Part shown: in pieces, positions 10,797 through 16,266 of the stretch
How the letters are laid out: each line of letters begins with the position of its first letter
Position numbering within the stretch: position 1 is the stretch's first letter
DNA from: Kiloniellales bacterium
GTDB taxonomy: Bacteria; Pseudomonadota; Alphaproteobacteria; Kiloniellales; JAKSBE01
Direction: 5' to 3'
Assembly: GCA_030067055.1 (NCBI GenBank)
Contig: JASJAL010000047.1
Coordinates: 1-16,266, forward strand
Length of the DNA stretch: 16,266 nucleotides
Notes under the pieces: model-generated
The model's database searches: none
Told to the model about the DNA's origin: nothing
The model's input: only the letters and a program-made list of their open reading frames with translations
Program-made: the position numbers and the translations under genes

Positions 10797-11628
10797 AGCT
10801 GTGCCCTTCGCGCAGGCCCTCGCGGACCCGGTGGGCGACCTCCAGGAACTCCGGGCTCTCGCGGATGTCCAGCGTACGGTCGCGCGGGAAGTCGGTCTCG
10901 ATGACGTCGATGATCCGACCCGGCCGCGGCGACATGACCACGATCTTGTTCGACAGGAAGACCGCCTCGGGGATCGAATGGGTGACGAAGACCACGGTCT
11001 TGGCGGTCTTCTCCCAGAGCTGCAGCAGCTGCTCGTTGAGGTGGTCGCGGACGATCTCGTCCAGGGCGCCGAAGGGCTCGTCCATCAGCAACAGGTCGGG
11101 ATCGAAGCAGAGCGCGCGGGCGATCGAGGCGCGCTGCTGCATGCCGCCCGAGAGCTGCCAGGGGAACTTCTTCTCGAAGCCGCCCAGGTTAACCAGCTCC
11201 AGGTAGCGCTTGGCGCGTTCCTGGCGCTCGGCCTTGGGCACCCCCATGATCTCCAACGGAAGGGTGACGTTGCGCTGGATGCTGCGCCAGGGATAGAGCG
11301 CCGGCGCCTGGAAGACGTAGCCGTAGATCCGCCGCTGCCGCGCCTCGTGGGGCGAGACCCCCTCGACCGTGATCGACCCCTCGGTCGGCTGCTCCAGGTC
11401 GGCGATGACCCGCAGCAGGGTAGTCTTGCCGCAGCCCGAGGGTCCGATGAAGGAGACGAAGTCGCCCTGGCCGATCTGCAGGTTCACCTGCGACAGCGCA
11501 TAGACCGGCCCGTCCGCGGTCTCGAAGGTCAGGGACAGATCGCGCGCCTCGACGACCCAGGGCGCAGCCCCGGGCGCCGCGCTGTCCGGCGGCTGCGCCG
11601 CCTCGCTCTTGACCGGCAGAGACGTCAT
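10786..11628 (-). CDS. ABC transporter ATP-binding protein (NitT/TauT type)
   Basis: 280 residues with all nucleotide-binding motifs: Walker A GPSGCGKTT (62-70), Q-loop Q107 in FQAPALYPW, signature LSGGMQQRASIARAL (159-173), Walker B LLLMDEP (179-185) and the switch histidine H217 in VTHSIPEAV. The set and spacing are those of the nitrate/sulfonate/taurine (SsuB/TauB/ThiZ) ATPases, which pair with NMT1-like binding proteins. The protein sits on the cytosolic face of the two permeases. The ATG at 11628 is chosen; a TTG at 11667 would add 13 residues (MSRGCKEGAESGA) and place the start four bases after the upstream stop, so it cannot be excluded. An AAGGAG lies about 14 bases before the ATG, longer than ideal. 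The operon order is hydrolase, ATPase, permease, permease, binding protein. Confidence 0.92.
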   Translation of the reverse strand: MTSLPVKSEAAQPPDSAAPGAAPWVVEARDLSLTFETADGPVYALSQVNLQIGQGDFVSFIGPSGCGKTTLLRVIADLEQPTEGSITVEGVSPHEARQRRIYGYVFQAPALYPWRSIQRNVTLPLEIMGVPKAERQERAKRYLELVNLGGFEKKFPWQLSGGMQQRASIARALCFDPDLLLMDEPFGALDEIVRDHLNEQLLQLWEKTAKTVVFVTHSIPEAVFLSNKIVVMSPRPGRIIDVIETDFPRDRTLDIRESPEFLEVAHRVREGLREGHSYDD

Positions 11629-11671
11629 GGCTCCGCTTTCGGCTCCTTCTTTGCAGCCCCGCGACAACGCC

Positions 11672-12919
11672 TCAGTTGGCCTGCCCCGCCTTGTCGAGCA
11701 TGGCGCGCAGCAGGACCTCGCCGCCGGCGGTGATCCATTCCGGCTTGGCGTCCTCGATCTCGTTGTGGCTGATGCCGTCGACGCAGGGCACGAAGATCAT
11801 CGAGGTCGGCGCCACCTTGGCCAGGTAGCAGGCATCGTGCCCTGCGCCCGAGACCATGTCGCGCATGGCGTAGCCGCAGTCCTCGGCACCCTTGCGCACC
11901 GCCGCCACACAGCTCTCCTCGAAAGGCACCGGCGCGTAGTAGAAGATCTGCTCCAGCTCCATTTCCAGGCCGATGTCCTTGGCGATCTTCTCGACGCCCT
12001 CGCGCATCGCCGCGTCCATCTGGGCGAGCACGTCGTCCTCGGGATGGCGGAAGTCGATGGTCACGAAGACCCGGCCCGGGATCACGTTGCGCGAGTTGGG
12101 ATGGACGTTGAGCATGCCGCAGGTCGCGCAGGCTACGGGCGCGTTGTCCAGGCCGATCCGGTTGACCAGCTCGACCACCCGCGCCGCGCCCAGAAGGGCG
12201 TCCTTGCGCCGGTCCATCGGGGTCGGCCCGGCGTGGGATTCGACCCCGGTCAGGGTCAGCTCGTACCAGCGCTGGCCCTGGGCGTCGGTGACCACGCCGA
12301 TCGGCTTGTCCTCGGCCTCCAGGATCGGGCCCTGCTCGATGTGGGCCTCGAAGTAGGCGTGCACCTCGCGGCCGCCGACCTCTTCGGGGCCGGCGTAGCC
12401 GATGCGCTCAAGCTCCTCGCCCATGGTCTTGCCGTCCTGGTCGGCACGCGACAGGCCGTACTCCAGGTCGAAAACCCCGCCGAACACGCCGGAGGAAACC
12501 ATAGCCGGGGCAAAGCGCGAGCCCTCCTCGTTGGTCCAGACCACGACCTCGACCGGGTGCTCGGTCTCGTAGCCCAGGTCGTTGAGGCTGCGCACCACCT
12601 CGAGCCCGGCCAGCACCCCGAAGACCCCGTCGAAGCGGCCGCCGGTCGGCTGGGTGTCCAGGTGGCTGCCGGTCATGACCGGGGGCAGGTCGTCGTTGCG
12701 CCCGGCCCGGCGGGCGAAGATGTTGCCCATCTTGTCGACCTTGATGGTGCAGCCGGCCTCCTCGCACCAGCGCACGAAGAGGTCGCGGCCCTGCTTGTCC
12801 AGGTCGGTCAGTGCCAGGCGGCAGTTCCCGCCCTTCTCGGTCGCACCGATCTTGGCCATCTCCATGATGCTGTCCCAGAGACGATTGCCGTCGATCCCCA
12901 GATTGCGCGTCTCCGCCAT
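11672..12919 (-). CDS. hyuC: Zinc-dependent N-carbamoyl amino acid amidohydrolase (M20, HyuC / beta-ureidopropionase type)
   Basis: 415 residues, the usual length for the M20 subfamily of allantoate amidohydrolase, L-N-carbamoylase and bacterial beta-ureidopropionase. Metal ligands are visible: H86 and D88 in SHLDTQ, D97 in GRFDG, the Glu pair E131/E132 in TNEEGSRF, H193 in EAHIEQGP, and H385 in ISHNE. The dimer-domain motif GVESHAGPTPMDRRKDAL (225-242, H229) is a hallmark of the subfamily. The enzyme hydrolyses N-carbamoyl-beta-alanine or related ureido acids to the free amino acid, CO2 and ammonia, using the product of the dihydropyrimidinase. Allantoate is an alternative substrate, but no ureide genes are nearby. 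The ATG at 12919 has GGGAGA upstream. It follows the nitrilase-type gene by 143 bases and precedes the ATPase gene by 43. Confidence 0.9.
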   Translation of the reverse strand: MAETRNLGIDGNRLWDSIMEMAKIGATEKGGNCRLALTDLDKQGRDLFVRWCEEAGCTIKVDKMGNIFARRAGRNDDLPPVMTGSHLDTQPTGGRFDGVFGVLAGLEVVRSLNDLGYETEHPVEVVVWTNEEGSRFAPAMVSSGVFGGVFDLEYGLSRADQDGKTMGEELERIGYAGPEEVGGREVHAYFEAHIEQGPILEAEDKPIGVVTDAQGQRWYELTLTGVESHAGPTPMDRRKDALLGAARVVELVNRIGLDNAPVACATCGMLNVHPNSRNVIPGRVFVTIDFRHPEDDVLAQMDAAMREGVEKIAKDIGLEMELEQIFYYAPVPFEESCVAAVRKGAEDCGYAMRDMVSGAGHDACYLAKVAPTSMIFVPCVDGISHNEIEDAKPEWITAGGEVLLRAMLDKAGQAN

Positions 12920-12970
12920 GGCAGTCTCCCGCTCCTCTTTCAGCCCGTTGTCTGTCTCCGATACGCCGCC

Positions 12971-12998
12971 GTCACCACCGCCCCGAATGTCACCACCG
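12971..12998. repeat. Short direct repeat in the gap between the two ureidopropionase-type genes
   Basis: GTCACCACCG occurs at 12971-12980 and again at 12989-12998, an 18-base spacing. It lies in the 143-base untranslated gap upstream of the HyuC-type gene. It could be a protein-binding direct repeat or a chance duplication. No promoter boxes are clear around it. Confidence 0.3.
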
Positions 12999-13062
12999 GA
13001 TCAAGTCCCGCCGTGACGGCTTAGGATAGGGCCAGCGCAGTGTGAGCATCCGTAGCCGGTTC

Positions 13063-13929
13063 CTAGTTCAGATCCAGCAGCACGTCGTAGGTCTCCGGCC
13101 GGCGGTCGCGGAAGAACTGCCAGGTGTTCCGGACCTCGCGGACCATGTCCATATCCATCTCGTGGACCAGCAACTCGTCCCGGTCGCGGCTCGCCTCGGC
13201 CTCGATCTGGCCGCGCGGGTTGACGAAATAGCTCTGGCCGTAGAATTCGCCGATGTTCCAGGGCGCCTCGGTGCCGATCCGGTTGATCGCGCCGATGTAG
13301 ACCCCGTTGGCCACCGCCGAGGCCGGCTGCTCCAGCTTCCAGAGGTACTCGGACAGCCCGGCCACCGTCGCCGATGGATTGACGATGTACTCCGCGCCCT
13401 GCAGCGCCAGGGCCCGCCAGCCCTCGGGGAAGTGCCGGTCGTAGCAGATGTAGACCCCCAGCCGGCAGGCGCCGGTCTCGAAGACCGGCCAGTCCGAGGC
13501 GCCGGGCTTGAAGAAGAACTTCTCCCAGAAGCCGGCGACGTGCGGGATGTGGGTCTTGCGGTACTTGCCGAGGTAGGTTCCGTCGCCGTCGATCACCGCG
13601 GCGGTGTTGTAGTAGACCCCGGTCATCTCCTCCTCGTAGATCGGGACCACGATGACCATGCCGTGCTTCTTGGCGTACTCCTGCATCAGGCGGGTGGTGT
13701 GGCCGTCGGGGATCGCTTCGGCGGCGGCGTACCACTTGCTGTCCTGGCTCGGGCAGAAGTAGGGCTGGGTGAAGACCTCCTGGAAGCAGAGCACCTGAAC
13801 GCCTTGCTTGCCGGCCTCGTCGATCAGCGGCAGATGCGCCTCCAGCATGGCATCCCGGATCGCCTCGGGAGACATCGAGGTGTCGCCCTTCAGCGCCATC
13901 TGGATCAGGCCGCCCTTCAGCTTCGCCAT
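13063..13929 (-). CDS. Nitrilase-superfamily carbon-nitrogen hydrolase, probable beta-ureidopropionase
   Basis: 288 residues with the nitrilase Glu-Lys-Cys triad: E51 in CFQEVF, K125 in KYRKTHIPH and C162 in ICYDRHFPEGW. Several further segments resemble eukaryotic beta-ureidopropionase closely: DGHTTR, HIPHVAGFWE, the GAEYIVNPSAT run, LSEYLWKLEQPASAVAN, AINRIGTE and FYGQSYFV. The likely reaction is hydrolysis of N-carbamoyl-beta-alanine (or carbamoyl-beta-aminoisobutyrate) to the beta-amino acid, CO2 and ammonia in the cytosol. N-carbamoyl-D-amino acid or N-carbamoylputrescine hydrolysis are alternatives within the superfamily. It is the first gene of the operon. The ATG at 13929 has GGGAGAG six bases upstream. 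A RutR-like operator and promoter lie about 290 bases further up. A second, unrelated enzyme for the same reaction is encoded immediately downstream. Confidence 0.88.
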   Translation of the reverse strand: MAKLKGGLIQMALKGDTSMSPEAIRDAMLEAHLPLIDEAGKQGVQVLCFQEVFTQPYFCPSQDSKWYAAAEAIPDGHTTRLMQEYAKKHGMVIVVPIYEEEMTGVYYNTAAVIDGDGTYLGKYRKTHIPHVAGFWEKFFFKPGASDWPVFETGACRLGVYICYDRHFPEGWRALALQGAEYIVNPSATVAGLSEYLWKLEQPASAVANGVYIGAINRIGTEAPWNIGEFYGQSYFVNPRGQIEAEASRDRDELLVHEMDMDMVREVRNTWQFFRDRRPETYDVLLDLN

Positions 13930-14208
13930 GAAGTCTCTCCCAAGAAGTCCGTCGTCGTCTCGCCAAGACCGCGGCGCCGCAGCCGCACCGGCTCCCGGGC
14001 GAAAGCGAAGATCGGGCAGATGGAAGGTCGGGATTCGGCAGCGCAGCGGTCAAAGCGCGCCCGATGCCTGGTTGTGCGACGCCGTGAAACCTGCGGCGTC
14101 TCCCTTGATCTTTCCCTGCCGTCGGTCGCTCGCGACCTTATCGTCCTTGGCCCTTGCCCGGGCGGTCTTCAGGCCTAAGGGCCGATCATATCAGCCCTTT
14201 CGGCAGCT
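13930..14208 (-). other. Long untranslated leader of the pyrimidine operon
   Basis: No credible gene lies between the predicted promoter and the nitrilase-type start, so the transcript should carry a leader of about 280 bases. It contains three simple inverted repeats: AAGGGC/GCCCTT (14177-14182 and 14194-14199), GGTCG-CTCG-CGACC (14124-14137) and GACGCCG/CGGCGTC with a 9-base loop (14078-14100). None is followed by a T-run on the minus strand and I recognise no known riboswitch. A frame open on the minus strand across 13001-14053 is a shadow of the nitrilase gene. Confidence 0.45.
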
Positions 14209-14214
14209 GCATCG

Positions 14215-14242
14215 ACTATAATAAAATTGACCAAATGGTCAA
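14215..14242 (-). promoter_or_regulatory. Sigma70-like promoter of the pyrimidine catabolism operon
   Basis: On the minus strand TTGACC (14242-14237) and TATAGT (14220-14215) each match 5 of 6 consensus positions of the -35 and -10 boxes, with a 16-base spacer. The spacer's downstream half is AT-rich, unlike its surroundings. Transcription would start near 14208 and run leftward into the nitrilase-type gene. The -35 box is the distal half of a RutR-like palindrome, so a bound repressor would block RNA polymerase directly. No comparable rightward promoter is seen here. Confidence 0.65.
14227..14242. promoter_or_regulatory. RutR-type operator palindrome
   Basis: TTGACCAAATGGTCAA is a palindrome with perfect 7-base arms TTGACCA and TGGTCAA around AA. 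It fits every fixed position of the E. coli RutR consensus TTGACCANNTGGTCAA. RutR is a TetR-family regulator released from DNA by uracil or thymine. The site covers the -35 box and upstream spacer of a promoter reading into the pyrimidine-ring hydrolase operon, which is the position expected for a repressor. No TetR gene is in the window, so the regulator would be encoded elsewhere. The sequence match is direct; assignment to RutR is inference strengthened by the genes downstream. Confidence 0.75.
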
Positions 14243-14283
14243 GAACACCGCACCCCTCCCGCACAGACGGCACTGGGGCTGAC

Positions 14284-14299
14284 CCCGCTGCGAAGCGGG
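14284..14299 (-). terminator. Possible terminator hairpin after the SUKH/ankyrin-like gene
   Basis: CCCGCT (14284-14289) pairs with AGCGGG (14294-14299) around GCGA, 46 bases beyond the stop of the leftward gene. On the minus strand it is followed at once by GGGGTCAGCCCC, a second small hairpin, but no T-run. It separates that gene from the operon promoter at 14.2 kb. Termination here is plausible but weakly supported. Confidence 0.35.
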
Positions 14300-14345
14300 C
14301 TCCTTCGCTTCGTTCTCGGCCAGCTTCAGCGGCTCCATCGGAGGC

Positions 14346-15626
14346 TCAGCGGCTGAAGAGAGTCAGAAACCCAGGGCGCGGCCGAAGCCAGGCGGCGAAG
14401 CTGTCCAGGCGTTCCGCTTCCGCTCGGTAGTCCTCCGCGGAAAGGTTCGAGTGCATCTCCCCGGTGTAAATCCGCTCGGCCGAGGCTCGGGATGATCGGG
14501 CGCCGTCTTCGCAACGCTCGATGAGCCGCCCCCTGGCCTTGCGGTCCCCTGCTAGCAGCAGCCCGGCAAGCCTTTCGGCAAGCTCCCTGCCGCCGGCGCT
14601 GCTGGCGGCCTGATAGATCGCGTGGTCGTTTGCCCGGGCGCCAGCTCGAACCAGCCGCTCCACAAGGACGCGATCGGCCGTCGGCGCCAGAAGCTGCAGG
14701 GTCTGGTCACCCGCCGGAAGCCCACGATCCAGGAGGGCATGGACGAGGGGGATCTGCTTCTGCGCCAGGGCGTGGTCCAGGAGGTTGCCCCGCCCTGGAA
14801 GCATCTGAAAGAGATCGACGCCGGCCGCCTCGAGCTGTGATAGCAGCCCTTCATCTCCGGTTTCCGCCAGATGCTCCAAGGCCAAGCGGCAAAGTTGGGC
14901 GTCTCCGGCGATCCGGCCGTCGTCTATCGCCGCGCGCCAATAGGGTACGGCCTGATGGAGAACCTGTTTAAGCTCTTCGGCTTCGGCCGGATGGAGAGTG
15001 TCGTGCCTGACCGCATCTTCGATGGCTTCGAGCGCCTCTAGCCCAGCGGCATAGCTTTCTGGATCGGCCGTCAGCGGGTCGCTTCGGAGATGCAACAGGC
15101 CGAAGAATTCGCGGAGGTCATCCGCCAGACGCGTGACGGAGGCCTGGTGCAGGCTCAGAGGCCAGGCCTCGGGAATGCCCTCGCTGAAGGCATAGATTGC
15201 CCCATAATCCTCCTGATCGACGCGGACGTAGAGCCGCTCCAGATACTCGAAGCCACCGAAAGGCAGAAGGTCCAGCCGGCAGTCGCTATACATGACCTCC
15301 TCGCCCTCTGCCTCCGCCATGCATTCCTGCTCGTGTTCGATCCAGCCATCCAGGTCGCGATAGGAGTCGCTCCCGGGATAGAAGATCTCTGAAAAGGAGA
15401 AGCGATGGATGTGTTCCTTTTCGTCGCCATAAGCCACGTCGAGGTCGTAGTCGACGCGGCCACCGTAGCAGAGCCTCCAAAGCGCCTTGAGATCGGGCGG
15501 GACGGGGCCGCTCAGCTTTTCTTCAATGCGCGCGATCTCCTGATCGGTGACCGGTGGCCGAGCCCGGAAGATCACCCTCTCCTCGAAAAGGACGATATCG
15601 GCCTGCCGAAATACCCTGTCGACCAT
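14346..15626 (-). CDS. SUKH-like (SMI1/KNR4) domain protein with ankyrin-like C-terminal repeats
   Basis: 426 residues, no signal peptide or membrane segment, so cytosolic. Residues about 25-178 look like a SUKH (SMI1/KNR4) domain: PPVTDQEIARIEEKLSGPVPPDLKALW with the following YGG matches the family's helix and small-Gly turn, and a conserved-looking Trp, acidic stretch and LPFGGFEYLERLYV strand follow. Residues about 245-365 hold helical repeats of ankyrin type (LLSQLEAAGVDLF, NLLDHALAQKQIPLVHALLDRGL, LVERLVRAGARANDHAIYQAA). SUKH proteins are best known as immunity proteins of contact-dependent and polymorphic toxins, and ankyrin repeats also occur in such immunity genes. No recognisable toxin is visible next to it, so the role is open. 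The ATG at 15626 has only a weak ribosome binding site. Domain calls are by eye and moderate in confidence. Confidence 0.72.
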   Translation of the reverse strand: MVDRVFRQADIVLFEERVIFRARPPVTDQEIARIEEKLSGPVPPDLKALWRLCYGGRVDYDLDVAYGDEKEHIHRFSFSEIFYPGSDSYRDLDGWIEHEQECMAEAEGEEVMYSDCRLDLLPFGGFEYLERLYVRVDQEDYGAIYAFSEGIPEAWPLSLHQASVTRLADDLREFFGLLHLRSDPLTADPESYAAGLEALEAIEDAVRHDTLHPAEAEELKQVLHQAVPYWRAAIDDGRIAGDAQLCRLALEHLAETGDEGLLSQLEAAGVDLFQMLPGRGNLLDHALAQKQIPLVHALLDRGLPAGDQTLQLLAPTADRVLVERLVRAGARANDHAIYQAASSAGGRELAERLAGLLLAGDRKARGRLIERCEDGARSSRASAERIYTGEMHSNLSAEDYRAEAERLDSFAAWLRPRPGFLTLFSR

Positions 15627-15688
15627 TGCGAAATCCCGAAGCCACCGACCACCTCAGTGCTAGCAGATTTCGAGTTGACACTGAATGA

Positions 15689-15704
15689 CCGACGAAATGG
15701 TCAA
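15689..15704. promoter_or_regulatory. Degenerate RutR-like site upstream of the SUKH-like gene
   Basis: CCGACGAAATGGTCAA carries one perfect half-site, TGGTCAA, and a poor opposite half, CCGACGA, matching 11 of the 14 fixed consensus positions. It can equally be read as a TGACC/GGTCA inverted repeat with an 8-base spacer (15686-15703). It lies 63 bases upstream of the SUKH-like gene's start, in the 203-base gap between that gene and the divergent secreted-protein gene. I see no good promoter boxes around it. It may well be chance. Confidence 0.2.
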
Positions 15705-15829
15705 GCCCAGGGTTTCACCGGCGATCAAGATGCCGTCTGCGACTCCAAGTGTGCTGACCTCGAAGCGACCCGTGAAATCGGATAAGATTGCGCTGAAGAT
15801 CGCCAGGACGTCCCGTCAGAGAGACAACC

Positions 15830-16123
15830 ATGAGCAGGAAATCAATCGCCTCCGTGCTGATCGCCGCAGTTTGCTTGGTGATCCTGCTTCTCGGCAGCGC
15901 CCGGGCCGAACACTGGCTGAACGCCGACGGATCCCAGGACTTTGTACGCTCGGTTCTCTGGATTCCGATCGAGGCGTGGTCCCAGCGCGGCTACCTAGAG
16001 TGTCCGGCCCACGCTGCCTACGCGGAGGGCAGGATCACCCCGCTGCTGCTTTCGAGTTGCGGGCCTGTTACCGGGTGTGAGGAGCTGGAGCCCGAGTTCT
16101 ATTTGAGGGGCTGCGGAGCCTGA
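15830..16123 (+). CDS. Small secreted cysteine-containing protein of unknown function
   Basis: 97 residues with a clear Sec signal peptide: MSRKS, a hydrophobic core at about 7-21, and a likely cut after A26 in SARA-EHW. The mature part of about 71 residues contains four cysteines (C58, C77, C83, C95), enough for two disulfide bonds in the periplasm or outside. I do not recognise a family. The ATG at 15830 is preceded by GAGAGA at suitable spacing. It is divergent from the SUKH-like gene, with 203 bases between. A leftward frame lying across its 3' part (15995-16195) is judged a shadow. A longer overlapping rightward frame starting at 15685 has the arginine-rich composition of noncoding translation. 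Confidence 0.65.
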   Translation: MSRKSIASVLIAAVCLVILLLGSARAEHWLNADGSQDFVRSVLWIPIEAWSQRGYLECPAHAAYAEGRITPLLLSSCGPVTGCEELEPEFYLRGCGA

Positions 16124-16191
16124 TGCGGCCGGGCCGCCGAGTTCGGCCGCCTGCCGTAGGCTCGTCGCAGCACTTGACGCACCCCGCCCGA

Positions 16192-16266
16192 TCACCCGGC
16201 CCAGAGCTCTCGCAACCGCTGGCGGGCGAAGAAGTAGAGGGCGGCGTGGCCGCGGGCGTCGTCCAG
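16192..16266 (-). CDS. Probable C-terminal end of a leftward gene entering from the right edge
   Basis: On the minus strand one frame is open from the window edge to a TGA at 16194-16192 and encodes 24 residues ending ALYFFARQRLRELWAG. The composition (aromatic residues, alternating Arg and Leu, GC-ending codons) looks like a genuine protein C-terminus rather than noncoding sequence. It is too short for me to assign a family. The 68 bases between it and the secreted-protein gene show no clear hairpin. Confidence 0.4.
   Translation of the reverse strand: MDDARGHAALYFFARQRLRELWAG

Noticed and set aside
11609..13024. Rightward 471-residue frame opposite the HyuC-type gene
   Set aside because: It is a mirror of the M20 enzyme, whose metal ligands are all intact; the composition is that of noncoding translation.
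13001..14053. Leftward 350-residue frame overlapping the nitrilase-type gene and its leader
   Set aside because: It is out of frame with the nitrilase-type gene, rich in Arg/Gly/Pro, and contains no motif; the triad-bearing frame is the real gene.
14324..14358. CTTCAGC/GCTGAAG inverted repeat overlapping the stop of the SUKH-like gene as a terminator
   Set aside because: The stem is short with a 21-base loop and no T-run; the hairpin at 14284-14299 is the better, though still weak, candidate.
15995..16195. Leftward 66-residue frame whose GTG overlaps the stop of the edge gene
   Set aside because: The GTGA overlap looked like translational coupling, but it is antisense to the secreted-protein gene, which has a far better signature (signal peptide, spaced cysteines).

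Overview
The window is a high-GC, gene-dense stretch of chromosome, most likely from an alphaproteobacterium of the Rhodospirillales/Hyphomicrobiales type. The evidence is strong G/C third-position bias, many long spurious antisense frames, the protein families present, and a CCCCCTTGAGGGGG-type intergenic palindromic repeat. This placement is inference; no rRNA or other marker gene is present. I found no tRNA, CRISPR array, insertion sequence or prophage.

Layout, left to right. (1) The 3' end of spoVR runs rightward and is followed by a hairpin that also serves the facing gene. (2) A divergent purine-salvage pair follows: an adenine deaminase-type member of the adenosine deaminase family (leftward) and hypoxanthine phosphoribosyltransferase (rightward). 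Together they would convert adenine to hypoxanthine to IMP. (3) Next is a leftward MAPEG-family membrane protein. (4) An amidase and an M20 metallopeptidase form a leftward two-gene unit, with the M20 gene first. (5) The core is a leftward operon of about 8 kb (roughly 14.2 kb down to 5.9 kb). In transcription order it holds a nitrilase-type beta-ureidopropionase, a zinc-dependent (M20, HyuC-type) N-carbamoyl amidohydrolase, an ABC ATPase, two permeases, an NMT1/THI5-like binding protein, an intergenic palindromic repeat, and a dihydropyrimidinase/hydantoinase. A strong hairpin lies at the dihydropyrimidinase stop codon. (6) The right end holds a leftward SUKH-like (SMI1/KNR4) plus ankyrin-like protein, a small rightward secreted cysteine-containing protein, and probably the last codons of another leftward gene.

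The core operon reads as the lower part of reductive pyrimidine (or hydantoin) catabolism coupled to an importer. The transporter brings in a ring compound, dihydropyrimidinase opens it to an N-carbamoyl-beta-amino acid, and one or both ureidopropionases release beta-alanine (or beta-aminoisobutyrate), CO2 and ammonia. Dihydropyrimidine dehydrogenase is not in the window. The most informative regulatory signal is a perfect 16-bp palindrome, TTGACCAAATGGTCAA, at 14227-14242. It matches the E. coli RutR consensus TTGACCANNTGGTCAA and overlaps the -35 box of a good sigma70-like promoter pointing into the operon. This suggests uracil/thymine-responsive control of a non-Rut, reductive-type pathway.

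No wholly unprecedented system is evident. The points most worth following up are the RutR-type control, the paired non-homologous ureidopropionases, the permease with an extra four-helix N-terminal region, the unassigned transporter substrate, and the SUKH/ankyrin protein beside a small secreted protein.
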